A stretch of DNA of 64,000 nucleotides from Triglochin maritima (taxonomy: Eukaryota > Streptophyta > Magnoliopsida > Alismatales > Juncaginaceae). The position numbers and the translations under genes are program-made. The stretch's first letter is position 1; each line of letters begins with the position of its first letter. Where the stretch lies: contig OY821772.1 in assembly GCA_963682175.1 (NCBI GenBank), forward strand, positions 17,848,743 through 17,912,742. Direction: 5' to 3'. Shown here in pieces: positions 11,196 to 22,700 of the stretch. The notes under the pieces are model-generated. The model had not been told where the DNA came from. It saw only the letters and a list, made by a program, of their open reading frames with translations, and ran no database searches.

Positions 11196-13757
11196 TTGAA
11201 TTCAAAAATTGATTCAACCCGGTGCACTCAGATTTGGATTCGGGACTTGAGTAATCGACTCTCACGAGTTCATCTAGATTCCAGTCTGGAACTTAACCCC
11301 AATCCACCTGTTGCACCACCTCACCCGGATCTAATGGGTGAGCACGTAGTGGACCCGCCTATTGCGCAACCTATAACTCTGAGGGATCGGTGCTACCCAA
11401 CGATGGCTGCTCAGCCATCGTGCATCGTTATGCCCACCATACCGGGTCGCGACTTCGAACTTAAGGCACAATACATGAGTATGTTGCCTAAGTTCACCTC
11501 TAGGGAAGATCCATATCTCTTCCTTAGAGAATTTGAGGAAATCTGCTCTCTTATGCAATACCAGCATATTCCTGAAGAGGCAGTGCGTCTGAAATTTGTG
11601 CCTCTAGCACTTAAGGACGACGCTAAGAAATGGCTATATAGTCTAGCCGAAAGATCTATTAGAAGTTGGGCTGAATTTGTTCAAGTTTTCTTAAAAAAAT
11701 ATTTTCCCAACCATAAGACTATGAAGATTAGGAATGAAATTGTTGCATTCGTTCAGTCTGAGAGCGAGCCGTTCTATTCCTATCTTGAGAGATTTAAGAG
11801 TGTCTTGACCCAATGCCCTCATCACGGAATTCCGAAGTGGCAATTATGCCAAATTATTTATGAGGGATTGACACCCACATCTAGGGTTATGCTAGAATCT
11901 GTGAGCCAAGGGAATTTTATGTCCAAAAATGAAAATGATGCCTGGACTTTTCTTGAGGATTTAGCTGAAAATAGTATGCAATGGGACAATGCTAGAACAC
12001 CCATCAACCCGAGTATTGGATCTAGAATAGCGAGTCAACCCCGACCAGGTGTCTTAGCTATAGACTCCAACATAGCGGCCGAGGCAAAACTAGCTACCCT
12101 AATGCGTAGAATGGAAAGTCTAGAACTGCAAAACCAAACCCGACAAGCATCCCCTACCCCTTGCTCTAGATGTGGTCAGACTGGTCATTTAATGAAGGAC
12201 TGTGTGAACCTGGAACATGTCAATGCCACATATAACAATTCTAGAAATGATCCTTACGCATCAACTTATAACCCAGGTTGGCGTAATCATCCCAATTTTT
12301 CGTGGAACCAACAAGGACAACCTCCTAGACAACAACCAACCCCATATAATCAAAATAATACATCATCTGGGGGTAATAATGGAAATCATGAGGTTAGGTT
12401 GACTAAATTAGAAACTTTAATGACAACTTTTATACAAACAACCAACCAATCATTCCAAAGGCTAGAGACACAGGTCAGCCAATTAGCACAGATAATAGGT
12501 GAAAGAGAAAAGGGCCAATTTCCAAGTCAACCTGAGGTGAACCCCAGAACTAATAATCAATATCAATCTTATCAACCACCTTCAGGAAATAACAACCCTA
12601 GACCGGTTCAAATGGTTAATGAGGAAGGACCGTTCCAACAAATCAATGCTGTAGTATCATTACGATCCGGAAGACAAATTGACAATAATGTGGTAAACCC
12701 TAGAATGACTAATCAATCTAGCCATCAAGCACCCACATATGACTTGACCATTGAACCCGACGTCCAAATTGAAAAGCCCAATCCACCTACCCAACCTGAA
12801 CCTGTAGCTCAACCTGAACCTGAGCGAGTCTATGTGCCTAAAGCCCCATTTCCCAATAGACTCAAAAAGAACTCTAGTGCACAAATAGAGAAAATCTTGG
12901 AAGTATTTAAGCAAGTTAAGGTAAACATTCCACTCTTAGACATGATTCAACAAATACCTGCTTATGCTAAATTCTTAAAAGATTTGTGCACTAAGAAGAG
13001 AAAAACGAATGTACCAAAGAAGGCATTCTTAACTGCAAACATATGCTCAATTCTTTCCAACACATCTCCTATAAAATATAAGGACCCGGGGTGTCCCACA
13101 ATTTCATGTTCAATAGGAGATACGTTTATCAATAAAGCCCTTCTAGACCTTGGTGCAAGCGTTAACTTGCTCCCATTTTCTGTCTACGAGCAACTCAACC
13201 TTGGTCCACTGAAACCCTCTAGGACAACCCTCCAATTCGCTGATTGTTCTGTTAAGAAACCGAGAGGTATAGTAGAGGACGTTTTGATTAAGGTTGGTGA
13301 CTTCATTTATCCAGTGGATTTTGTCGTACTTGATACTGAACCTGTTGTAAATCCTAATCGACAAATCCCTGTAATTTTAGGTAGACCCTTTTTAGCCACT
13401 TCGGAAGCATTAATAAACTGTCGAAATGGGCTCATGCAATTATCTTTCGGGAACTTAAAAGCAGAATTTAATATCTTCCATATTGATAATGAGCCAGAAA
13501 TAATATGCAACCCAAGTGATGTTGTGATGAGAGCACGTATTTATCAGATTTCTGAATCAAATAAATCATCACATAAGCAAAAAGGATGTAAGAAAAAAGG
13601 GAGTAATTCATTTACCCAACCACCATCACTCGAGCAAACAAGCGAACCAATTCAAGTGAGAAGAGTGGAATCTTTTCCTCAAGTCAACATGGGGAACAAT
13701 TCAACTGGATACATGCACCAACATGGTGTCATTCAATCCAGTTCTGATTATGGTTGA
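11196..13757 (+). CDS. Athila-like Gag-protease polyprotein (853 aa)
   Basis: A single intact frame. After a poorly conserved N-terminus, a retrotransposon Gag capsid domain covers about residues 85-260 (FELKAQYMSMLPKF, EDPYLFLREFEEICS, KKWLYSLAERSIRSW, CPHHGIPKWQLCQIIYEGL). A CCHC zinc knuckle CSRCGQTGHLMKDC is at 323-336. A low-complexity Asn/Gln/Pro-rich linker follows. A retropepsin-like domain has the Athila-type active site D651-L-G-A-S and the strand LGRPFLAT downstream. Gag packages the RNA into particles and the protease would mature it. The frame ends at TGA 13755-13757 with no pol frame after it. The ATG chosen is the first in the frame; the conserved part starts well inside, so the true start could be later. 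Confidence 0.92.
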   Translation: MNSKIDSTRCTQIWIRDLSNRLSRVHLDSSLELNPNPPVAPPHPDLMGEHVVDPPIAQPITLRDRCYPTMAAQPSCIVMPTIPGRDFELKAQYMSMLPKFTSREDPYLFLREFEEICSLMQYQHIPEEAVRLKFVPLALKDDAKKWLYSLAERSIRSWAEFVQVFLKKYFPNHKTMKIRNEIVAFVQSESEPFYSYLERFKSVLTQCPHHGIPKWQLCQIIYEGLTPTSRVMLESVSQGNFMSKNENDAWTFLEDLAENSMQWDNARTPINPSIGSRIASQPRPGVLAIDSNIAAEAKLATLMRRMESLELQNQTRQASPTPCSRCGQTGHLMKDCVNLEHVNATYNNSRNDPYASTYNPGWRNHPNFSWNQQGQPPRQQPTPYNQNNTSSGGNNGNHEVRLTKLETLMTTFIQTTNQSFQRLETQVSQLAQIIGEREKGQFPSQPEVNPRTNNQYQSYQPPSGNNNPRPVQMVNEEGPFQQINAVVSLRSGRQIDNNVVNPRMTNQSSHQAPTYDLTIEPDVQIEKPNPPTQPEPVAQPEPERVYVPKAPFPNRLKKNSSAQIEKILEVFKQVKVNIPLLDMIQQIPAYAKFLKDLCTKKRKTNVPKKAFLTANICSILSNTSPIKYKDPGCPTISCSIGDTFINKALLDLGASVNLLPFSVYEQLNLGPLKPSRTTLQFADCSVKKPRGIVEDVLIKVGDFIYPVDFVVLDTEPVVNPNRQIPVILGRPFLATSEALINCRNGLMQLSFGNLKAEFNIFHIDNEPEIICNPSDVVMRARIYQISESNKSSHKQKGCKKKGSNSFTQPPSLEQTSEPIQVRRVESFPQVNMGNNSTGYMHQHGVIQSSSDYG

Positions 13758-14901
13758 CTTTGAGCAAACTCAACCCCTCTACCGCAAGCCGACGCAGGTA
13801 ATAAGTGCATTTATTGTATCTGTGCATACATTGAGGACAATGCATGATTTAGGTGTGGGGGGGTGTTTATATATGTACATATCTATCTATTTGATTTTCT
13901 GTTCTGCTTTATTTTTATAAAAAATAAAAAAAAAATAAAAAAAAAATTCAATATTCTATGACATAACTTAAGATTGAACTGCCAAAACCCGTGTACAAAT
14001 TGCATTAAGTTTTTGTTCCTTATTATATAGTTCTGCTTGTAGAAATTATGACATAAATCTAAGTTCCAAAGAAATAACCCATGACCCTTGTAAGACATGT
14101 ATGCACTTAAATTGGATGAATCAAATCTTTGAAGTGGTTGATAAAAAGCAGAGGTTGAGGAAAATATACCGGGAAGTGTGGACTTCTAATAGCAATTAAG
14201 CCTTGAGGAAAATAAAAGTAAAATAAAATAAAAATAAAGTGAGGAAAACACATTTTGCAAAATGATTACAAAAGCCCAAGCCTTCGAGTCACTGGTCCGT
14301 AGGGGTATCTTGAAACCCGATAACTTGAGTCTGCCAGCTCGGGATTATCGACCAAACTCGCTACACGAATGCAAAAAGGGTATAAGTGTCAAAAAGAAAA
14401 GCAAATGTGTTGAATCACGGAAAAAGGATAAAAATAAATAAATACTTTAAGATACTCAAGGCCCAAAGCTAAAGGAATGATCCATACCATGGTTGATCCA
14501 AATGATACTTCACCACCAGAGGAGGCGTGCAAAATAATTTATGTGATAACATGTGTAGAGGGGTTAGTGGTGTGAATGTTGGAGGAATAAAGACCAAGTC
14601 AAACTTTTTATAAGTTAGAACTGTATAATGAGCATGCGAGAACTTTAAGTGAGATGTATAAGGTTAAGGCAGAAATATTAAGAGCTATTAATGGAATGTT
14701 GAATTAAGACTTTGTGGGTGTGTCAACTGAAAACCCTCACGAGACAAAACTCGTCCTCTAAGGCAACTTGGAGGTTTAAAGGCTTGTTGCACATGCTAAG
14801 TGCAACCGTGATTCCTACGAAAGTGAGTTAGGATTTCCCTGCTTTCATTTTCTTATATTCTGCTTTGCTAGGGACTAGCAAAATCTAGGTGTGAGGGTAT
14901 T
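13758..14901 (+). other. Element A 3' non-coding region, purine tract and hairpin
   Basis: Just after gag-protease is GAGGACAATGCATGA followed by a G-rich tract (AGGTGTGGGGGGGTG, about 13851-13865) that recurs in B1 and B2. Near the end a perfect stem GTTGCAC (14786-14792) / GTGCAAC (14800-14806) with loop ATGCTAA is also shared with family B. The tract before the 3' LTR reads CTAGGTGTGAGGGTATT (to 14901) and probably serves as polypurine tract. No open frame here has a recognisable domain. Confidence 0.75.
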
Positions 14902-16101
14902 TGATGCATTGCATACATTGCATTATATGTCTTTCATTTAGATTACTTTTATATCAATAAATGCTACTAAGGTATGTGTTTAGTCGTATTTACAGAATAC
15001 AGGGACCTGAATGCAAATTACCCACATTCCGAGCATAAACGTGTGCAAAAGATTCATTTCTATCATAAAGACCGAATTCAAGTTTATCGGGTTTCAATTG
15101 GAAATGCATCCAAGCATAAAAGCATTCAAGACCTAATTACGAAAAGAACAAGGACTTAAGCACAAAAGTAGCCGGGGACTTAATTGCAAAAAGTCAAGGA
15201 CCTAATTGCAAATCAAGAATAGCTTTTATTATTATGGAGAAAATATAAAGAAAAATCAATGTGGATCTCCAAATATATGAAGAAATTAATTCGGATCTCC
15301 AAAGATATGCAAGAATCAATCCAGACGCGCAAATGACATTGAAATCATACCATAAACACACAGGAAAAATCCGGGTCGATTCGGAGCCAAAAAGGTGGCG
15401 ATTCCGCCGCACCTCAAGAGCAAATTGCGGCGAATCCGCCGCACCAAATTAGAGCAATGCTCTAAACATTTTACCGGTTGCGTGTTGACGCGTGTACTTT
15501 CTTATTTCATGCTTAGGTCCCTTGTATCGGCTATAAATAGCCCCGAGAACGATGTTGTGAGGAGTTCTTCCTTTTGTTCCATAATTTAGCAATAAAATTC
15601 TGTTTCTTTTATTTTATGTTTTTAATTTTCTTTTCTTAGTTTCTCTAGGACCCCTTCTCCCTCCCTCCATCTATGAGTTTCTAACTCTTTCCAAAGGGTG
15701 GGGGTGACGGATTTAGGGTGATGAGAAGAGAAGATGTTATTATTTTAATTTTGTATTAGTATGTTTTGATTACTTGAGTTTATGTTAAATCATTTATCAT
15801 GTAATGCTTTATAACTAATATGATTTATTATAAGTTTCAGAATTCTCTAATCTAAACCCGATATCTAAACCTCCACCCAACGGAATTCACCATCTTTGTT
15901 CTTGTTTTAGTTTTATTTGTTCATGTTTCTTGCTTTAAATAATTAAAACCCAAAAATCTCAAAATCAACCTTATTATTTTCTCTCTCTCTCTCTAATCGA
16001 AAATCCAAAAATAACAATATCTCTCCCTCCTTGTGTTCGACCCGTATTTGCCACGTCTCCATTGACGCCGTGCACTTGCGGTATAAATTTAATTCTCATC
16101 A
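14902..16101 (+). repeat. Element A 3' LTR (1200 bp)
   Basis: Same length as the 5' LTR. By eye only two differences: one base near 15469 and one T/C change in the CT run near 15980. TATAAATAG lies at 15532-15540. Confidence 0.95.
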
Positions 16102-16829
16102 ATGGTCACCGTCCGGTCCACGCGAAACACGAAGCAACGGTCGAACGATCCAAGGATCTTGTTCGACCGCAAACATCTAGACAAACCTCGACTCACCAGC
16201 ACACGCATGACCGTTCGACCGCCACACAAAGCATGGTTCGACCGGTGTTGGTTAAAGTCGGGCAAAACACTAAACCGGTCGACCGCCCGAAGGAAACCGG
16301 TCGACCGTTGGTCGACAACAACCTTGCGCCAGCCAAGGATTTTACGCCGTTTCTTCATCGCCGGCGAGGTCTCCGACCTCCCGCGACCGACCACAACTCC
16401 ACCCCCAACTTGGGTGAGCAATAAAGCCTCTAATGCAAGAACTTGACATACCTTCTTCGCGAAGAACGATGACTTCACCGGAGAACACCGGAGTTCCGCA
16501 ACCAATTCCGGTCCGCACCACTCGCACTTCTTCCCTCTAGCTTGCACGCCCGCCCTGCTCCGCAACCCTCACCACCGGAGCTCGAGGATCTTGAAGGAGA
16601 GGAAAAATGGGTGGAGAGGAGAAAGGTTTGAAGAAGAAGAAAACGTTGGTTTCCTCTTAAACCAACCAAGCCACCCATCCAATCACCTCAGCCACACCCT
16701 ACACTCCAGCCCACTTTTCACCCATGCCTCCCCATCACGTCTCCTCCTCTTTCCTCCATTCCCATGCAAACCCCATCGTCACTCCACCTAAACACCCATT
16801 AAACCCGAATCAAGGTTAGGGTCATTACA

Positions 16830-17414
16830 ATGACCTTTTTTTTCAAAAAATCTTTATCACGGAATGAAGACCATTGAATTAGTCAATTACGTAACGTTGA
16901 ATTATTTTGCAACGAGAAATCCAGATGAATTAGTCAATTATGGAATTTTGATTCAAGGGTTGTGATAAAAGTGGTCATCATTTGTGTGTGTTTTAAAAAT
17001 ATGATCTAGAAAATCATGGAAAGAACAAAAATATGATATACAAAAATAATTTTTATGATTTAAAAATATGGATTCTTGGATCAAAAGTTCAAAATAATAG
17101 AGAGTTAGGACTGCATTAGAGGACTAGGAAAAATCATTTTCCGGAATTTAAAAAATATGTGCGATTGTGATCAGAAGCATTGAAAATTAAGTAATTGGAT
17201 TATCTAAATGGATTAGGAAATTTGAACTCAAAGTCGTATTTTGCTGGGTGATGCCCGAGTTTATAGTTCTTTAAGCATGGGAAGATATTTACTAGGCATA
17301 AGATGTGATCGTCATCTTTCCAGGATTTTGCGATAATGTCGTCATCATACACCTTCATTTCTTTTCATATCCTATCGTCAAATATTATAGTCATGTCCCT
17401 CTCATACTGTCACG
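16830..17414. other. Non-coding gap between LTR-C copies
   Basis: AT-rich sequence with a short repeated phrase (GAATTAGTCAATTA at about 16876 and 16927). No gene or transposon end recognised. Confidence 0.4.
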
Positions 17415-19206
17415 TCTGTTGGGGCATGGGTGTTGGAGAGATAGGGTGGGTGGATTGATGGGTTGGATTTGGTGGGGATTTGGTTTGGATGAAGGAGAAA
17501 ACCAACATTCTTCTCTCCTCTTCTTCTATTTCCATCTCACTTCCACTCTTCATCTCATCTCTCTTGCTCACTCTCTTCCTTTTTCTGTTCTCTTATCTCA
17601 GTGGGTCGGTTGGACGACGTGGTGGTGGAGACGGTGTCGACGTTGGGTGAGCAAAGCGTGGCGTGAGGCGAGGGGTGCTCGTGCGCGACTCCGAGGTTGC
17701 GTGCGACGTTGAGCGGATCTTTGACGTGTTCCGTCTTGCACTTGAGGTATGTCGGCTTAGTAGTTTGGTTTTGTTGTTCCCCACGTTAGTGGGAAGTTGT
17801 GGTCGGTCGCGGGAGGTCGGAGACCTCGTCGGCCACGTGAAACGACGTAAAATCCTCGGCGGTCGCGGGGTTGCCGTCGACCAACAGTTTTACTGTTTTG
17901 CCCAACTTTAACCAACACCGGTCGAACGATGCCATGTGGCGGTCGACCGGTTGCTTGTATGCTGGTGGGTTGGAGGTTTTCAGTCAGATTTCAGTTGACC
18001 GTCCATAGCTTTTGGTTCGATCGGAACTTAAGTGTACTTGACTGTTATGCATGTTGTTCGACCGATTTTGATATATTGTTCAACCGTTATATGACGTAGA
18101 CTATTAGGATGACCCTGATAGTTTTCGGTCGACCAGGATCCCTGAGTTGGTCGACCGAATAGACTTGTATGATTTTGACCGACTCCGAATTTTGACCTTG
18201 TGTTCGGTCGACCGTTTTAGGTCGTTATCCGACCGTTTGGACTTAAGTGATGCGCAGAATAGTTCGACCAAACTTATTGGAAACGGACGTCCGGTTAGGC
18301 TTTTTCGGTCGACCGTTTGTGCGTAGAACGGAATTCTTGGTCATTGTGTTGTGTCAACTCTGTCTACGGAAACCCGTGTCCTCGCTTAGAGCGTGATCCG
18401 GGAGGTGACAGTGGGTATGTGCTTGTGCCTGCCCAGGGACCGCCGTGTGGAAGAGTGTGGACACTTGGGTCGCGCCACCTCCATTGATGGACAATGGTGT
18501 GATGTGTTGCTTCTTAACTCTCTGTAGAGTAGCAGACCTGAGGGATCGTGGATCCCAATGCATGTTGATGCATGGCTCATGGAGCATGATGACCCTGCAG
18601 ACTACCGTTTGGACCTGTCCGATGTTGTGCTGTACGTATGTTGTACCGTCGAGGTTGTGCCGGCGATGCCGCCGAGGTTTTTGCCAGCGATGATGGTGCC
18701 GATGATGTTCCAGCTTGTGGTTGTGCCGTCCGATGTTGTGCCGGACGTATGTTGTAACGCCGATGTTGTGCCGGCGATGCCACCGATATTGTTTCGGCGA
18801 TGATCCTCGATTGGGCACCTATGTTGGGATGTGACCGACCGGGCTACGACTCCATTGAGGTGGTGTAGACCACATTGTTACCTTGAGCGGAAATGCAGAC
18901 ACTCCTCACCGATCCTTTTGGCTCGAGTAGTTGCGTGTGGGGGTGTGTCGCGTACTGTTCGTAAGGCTGTATGTGCCTACGGTAGGTTTCCGAGGGAGAC
19001 ACGTTGTTGTTGCTGGACTGATGTCCTTGTTGGCCCTTGAGGGTTATTGTGTTGTTGGACTGAGGACCCGTTCACTCTTGGAGGATTTGGTGCATTGCGG
19101 ATGTTGATATGTCATGCTAATAGTATGATATGTTCATTTACCTTACTGTTGCATTCATATAGGCGAACTTGGCATACAAGGTTTCCTAATGGGAAACTCA
19201 GGCGGG
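17415..19206 (-). mobile_element. Inverted, truncated family-C LTR
   Basis: Reverse-complement match to the LTR at 6887/41101: the stretch GGTCGGTCGCGGGAGGTCGGAGACCTC near 17803 mirrors 16360-16395, the GGTCGACCG-rich block is at 17920-18320, and CATGCTA...GGTTTCCTAATGGGAAACTCAGG near 19103-19201 mirrors 7180-7250. About the first 300 bp of the LTR (its right end here) and its last 100-150 bp are missing. The right side is cut exactly where the CACTA element starts. Confidence 0.75.
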
Positions 19207-19738
19207 CACTGCTACAAAAAAGGGTTATCACGTCAGATATTAGGCGATACAACGTCGGGTTGACCACCTTGCATGACCGATGTGGTACACGGGCGACGTT
19301 ATAAAGGAGTGTCCTTTAACATCGGTTGTAAAACCGACGTGGTAGGACTCATCTATAACGTTGGTCTGTTAATACAACCGACGCGGTTGGATCTTTATTA
19401 AAAAAACAGAAATACCCTACAACGACAATTGTATTGACGACCAACGTGGTGCGTTCTTTTTTTAAAAAAATACAAAAAATTTAAAAAATAACCTACAACG
19501 TCGATGGTATTTTCATTCGACGTGCGAGACAACCTCTATAACGTCCTCTTCGATAAAAAAGCCGACGTCGTAATATGGCCCCTATCGCGTTGGTGTTTTA
19601 TACAACCGACATGGTCGGATCTTTAATAAAAAATAAAAATCCATACAACGTCGATCTATTGACGCCCGACGTGGTATGTCATTTTATAAAAAAATTAAAA
19701 AATTAAAAGAAATATCCTACAACGTTAATGGTATTTAC
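19207..19738. repeat. Left CACTA terminus and subterminal array
   Basis: After the terminal inverted repeat come several variants of ACCGACGTGGTAGGATCTTT and ACAACGTCG alternating with A-rich spacers. The array resumes at 23094-23400 on the other side of the hAT insertion. Confidence 0.8.
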
Positions 19739-22700
19739 CAATGTTCTGGGAACGCCTAGGTGACCAGGGGTGTCCGGTCGCCTGGACGATCGCCTAGGCG
19801 GTTGTGCGACCGCAAAAGTTTGGGCGGTCTTTTTTTTATAATTTTAATTCAATTAAATTTTATAAAATAGATAAAAAATCAGGAAAAATCGGGAAAAATA
19901 GGAAACAATGCACAAATATTATCTAAAAATACCATACATGTTTACGCTTCGAAAAGACACCTAGTTCCTCAACCAAGGCCTCACTAGGCACCCCCTCTAC
20001 CCACCTAAACACTTAGGTATACAATTTATTTCTTAGTAGTACGATTACAAAGGTAACTCAGAGTTCATACAATAACAGATAAGAGAGAAATTAGAATTAC
20101 AAACTAACTAACTAATTCCATTGGACACATTGATCTAATGTCCAATTGGGAACCATATCATATCCTCCACCACCATCCGAGTCGTCAGAGTGGTTCTCGT
20201 TCGGATTGTCGACATAGACATCATATTCTTCAGTTTCTTCATCGTCGGATTGGACATATTGCTCGTCGATGTTCATTGGTGGTTGAGAACTCGATGCACT
20301 TGGATCTCTAGAACTAATGTGAACGATGACATCATCCATGCCAACACCTAATAATGGCGTGTCAGATGCAGTGAAACACCGCGCGTCAGATGCAGTGGAC
20401 ATGGATCGAGCAAAGCGTCTCCGTGAAGAAGAATGTCCTAAAACTGCTTCCTCGGCATCGGCCCATGTAAGCTCCTCTCCAGCGAAGACCGGATCTTCAG
20501 TTTCTACCAACCATGGATGCTCGTTGAAGAGATCGTAGTCCACACTGATGGGGTCATAAAATCCGGGCTTCTCCATCCTTTGTTGAAACCTTTGCCTTAA
20601 CTTTTGGTTGTAGTTCACATACACCAAGTCATTCATCTTCTTCACAGCCAACCTGTTCCTTCTCGTTGAGTGCAACCGCTCGAAGACACTCCAATTCCGC
20701 TCACAACCTGATGCCGAGCATGTCAATCCCAACACCCTCAGGACCAACCTCTATAATGCGGTCTCTCCCATGTCTGCGCCATAAGATTGCCACCAATATA
20801 TAGGTATTCTTTCCGACCTTTGTCTGACGACCATATCCCTCGAGAATATTCCGAGGGAGTTCTTGTAACGATCAAGTAGGCCGCAAATCTTGTCTTGTTC
20901 TGCAGGAGTGGGGACGAGCCGCTCTACGACATCCATGAATCCAGGCATATGCTCATTAAAAGATACATTTCGATCCTGAGGTGGGATGGAGAAGAAGGTA
21001 CCAGGGTTGAGTAAGAAACCAACTGAGTGTAGCGGTGAGGACATCATCTTCCCTGGACCCACCTGGTGTCGATGAGGTCGATGACTTGCTTGTACAACCT
21101 CGGGTTTCCGTCAAAGTTCCTCATGATTTGTTCTTTGGCTTTCTCCATTACGTCACACAGATATCCCATCGGTGGTTTCTCATCGCCGTCAACAAGTCTA
21201 AGAACCTGGACCATAGGTTGTGAGGCCTTCAGTGCCTTCTCGACGTTGGTCCAGAAGCCACTTTGTAGAATGGTCTCGGCAACTTCAGTAGAGATCTCCT
21301 TCTTTTTCTTGTTCTTTATCCAACTTGGATTAGGATCATTGTACTCCAGGGAAACAACAAAGGCTCGGAGTTTGTCTTTCTTCAGAAACAACCTTTGCAA
21401 AGTCAGAAAGGCGGTGTCAAATCTCGTGATAGCAGGGCGTAGCAGGTTCCCTTCAATGACAATTCACATCCTCTTCAACAACATGGCAGAGCTGTTGAAA
21501 TGTTTAACGGTCTTACGAGCTAAAACAATAGTCTTCAAAAACAACTTGCCAATATCCTCCAAGATGAGATCGACGCAATGCGCTGCACGGGGAGTCCAAA
21601 ACAATCTTCTTCTTTTTTGCTGCAACATCCTACCGGTAAGTACGTACGCGGCGGCGTTGTCGGTGACTACATGAACAACGTGTTCTTCGCTAATCTCGCC
21701 AACTACTTGTCTATCAGCTTGTACATGTAGTCTGCGGTGTTAGAGTGACCGGAAGCATCTACAGACCTCATGAACATGGTACCTGTTGGACAATTTACTA
21801 GAAAAATTATTATATTCCTACCAGACCTATCAGTCCAGCCATCTGTCATCAACGTGCACCCGTATGTTGCCCAATCTTTTCTGTACGACTGTAGTATACC
21901 TCTAGTGTAGTCAATTTCCTGTTTAAGGCACGAGTCACTAACTTCATGATACGTCATGGGTTTAAGTCCGGGTCCGTAAGTACAAGTAGCGCATATTGCT
22001 TCCTTCCACTCATGCGTCCTTACAATGTTGAATGATATACCACATCTATAGAAAAGCCTAGACCATTTTTGATTAATTGTTTTCCCATCTTCTTTTTTAA
22101 AGGTTCTTTCGACGGTTGTTTATTGGGCGTCGGAAACCACGTCCTTCCCATGTCCGCAAAATGGTCCCTACAAACGTTTTTTTGTCTCTTTGGACCAGGA
22201 ACTGGGCGAGGATAGGAGGTTGGGGTCCAAGCAGAATCGGAACCCGACCCGGTTTCCAGATCAAATTTTATGTTTTCTCTGTCTACATAATCATCAAGAC
22301 ATACATTTACATTTTGTAATGTCCTACTGTTTCTAATCATGTATGCAGTTATGTCTTCTTTAACAGAGTCAGGAACTTTATCACAAGGTCTAGCATTGCT
22401 ACCGGGTGTGTGTGCTAGATGTTGTTGGTGACGGGCTATACCACCTCTAGTTTCCTTACCACATAACTCACAGACAATGCAATTTTTATCATTTGCACTA
22501 ATGTAATGGGCAGTATTCCAACCGGGGTCATTTGTAAGGGTAGGTCTTAGGTCATCGTAACTCTCGTGATGCATGGGGAGACTAGTGCCGGGTACGTAAG
22601 CCATATCTTAAAACTAGACTAATATAAAAATTTAGACTAATATGAAAATAAAATACTAATTAATTAATTCTAAAGAGAAGTTAGAAAGAGTGCACTTGAT

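Larger units (their letters stand above)
8680..16101 (+). mobile_element. Element A: complete Athila-like non-autonomous retrotransposon
   Basis: A full LTR element of 7422 bp with perfect 5-bp target duplication ATGGT (8675-8679 and 16102-16106). Order: 5' LTR (8680-9879), PBS, long leader, gag-protease ORF (11196-13757), non-coding 3' region, 3' LTR (14902-16101). No reverse transcriptase, RNase H or integrase is present anywhere between the LTRs. Published plant elements with LTRs plus only Gag (TR-GAG type) share this plan. The LTRs are the same length and differ at only two positions by eye, so insertion was recent. It interrupts the family-C solo LTR. Confidence 0.95.
6887..16829 (+). 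mobile_element. Solo LTR, family C, split by element A
   Basis: The LTR starts TGTAACATC at 6887 and ends TTACA at 16829. Flanks are ATAAC (6882-6886) and ATGAC (16830-16834), a 5-bp target duplication with one mismatch. Without element A (8680-16101) and its duplicated ATGGT it is about 2.5 kb. A TATAAAA box at 8000-8006 fits an LTR promoter. Its 3' part (8300-8660 and 16110-16320) is packed with GGTCGACCG motifs. No internal domain, PBS or PPT adjoins it, so it is a solo LTR. The length and TGTAACATCC start resemble Del/Tekay-type gypsy LTRs, but lineage is a guess. Confidence 0.85.

Noticed and set aside
16089..16565. 158-aa minus-strand frame
   Set aside because: Antisense to LTR-C and overlapping another open frame; not supported.
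18354..18818. His/Arg-rich 154-aa minus-strand frame
   Set aside because: Corresponds to the repeat array of the inverted LTR-C.
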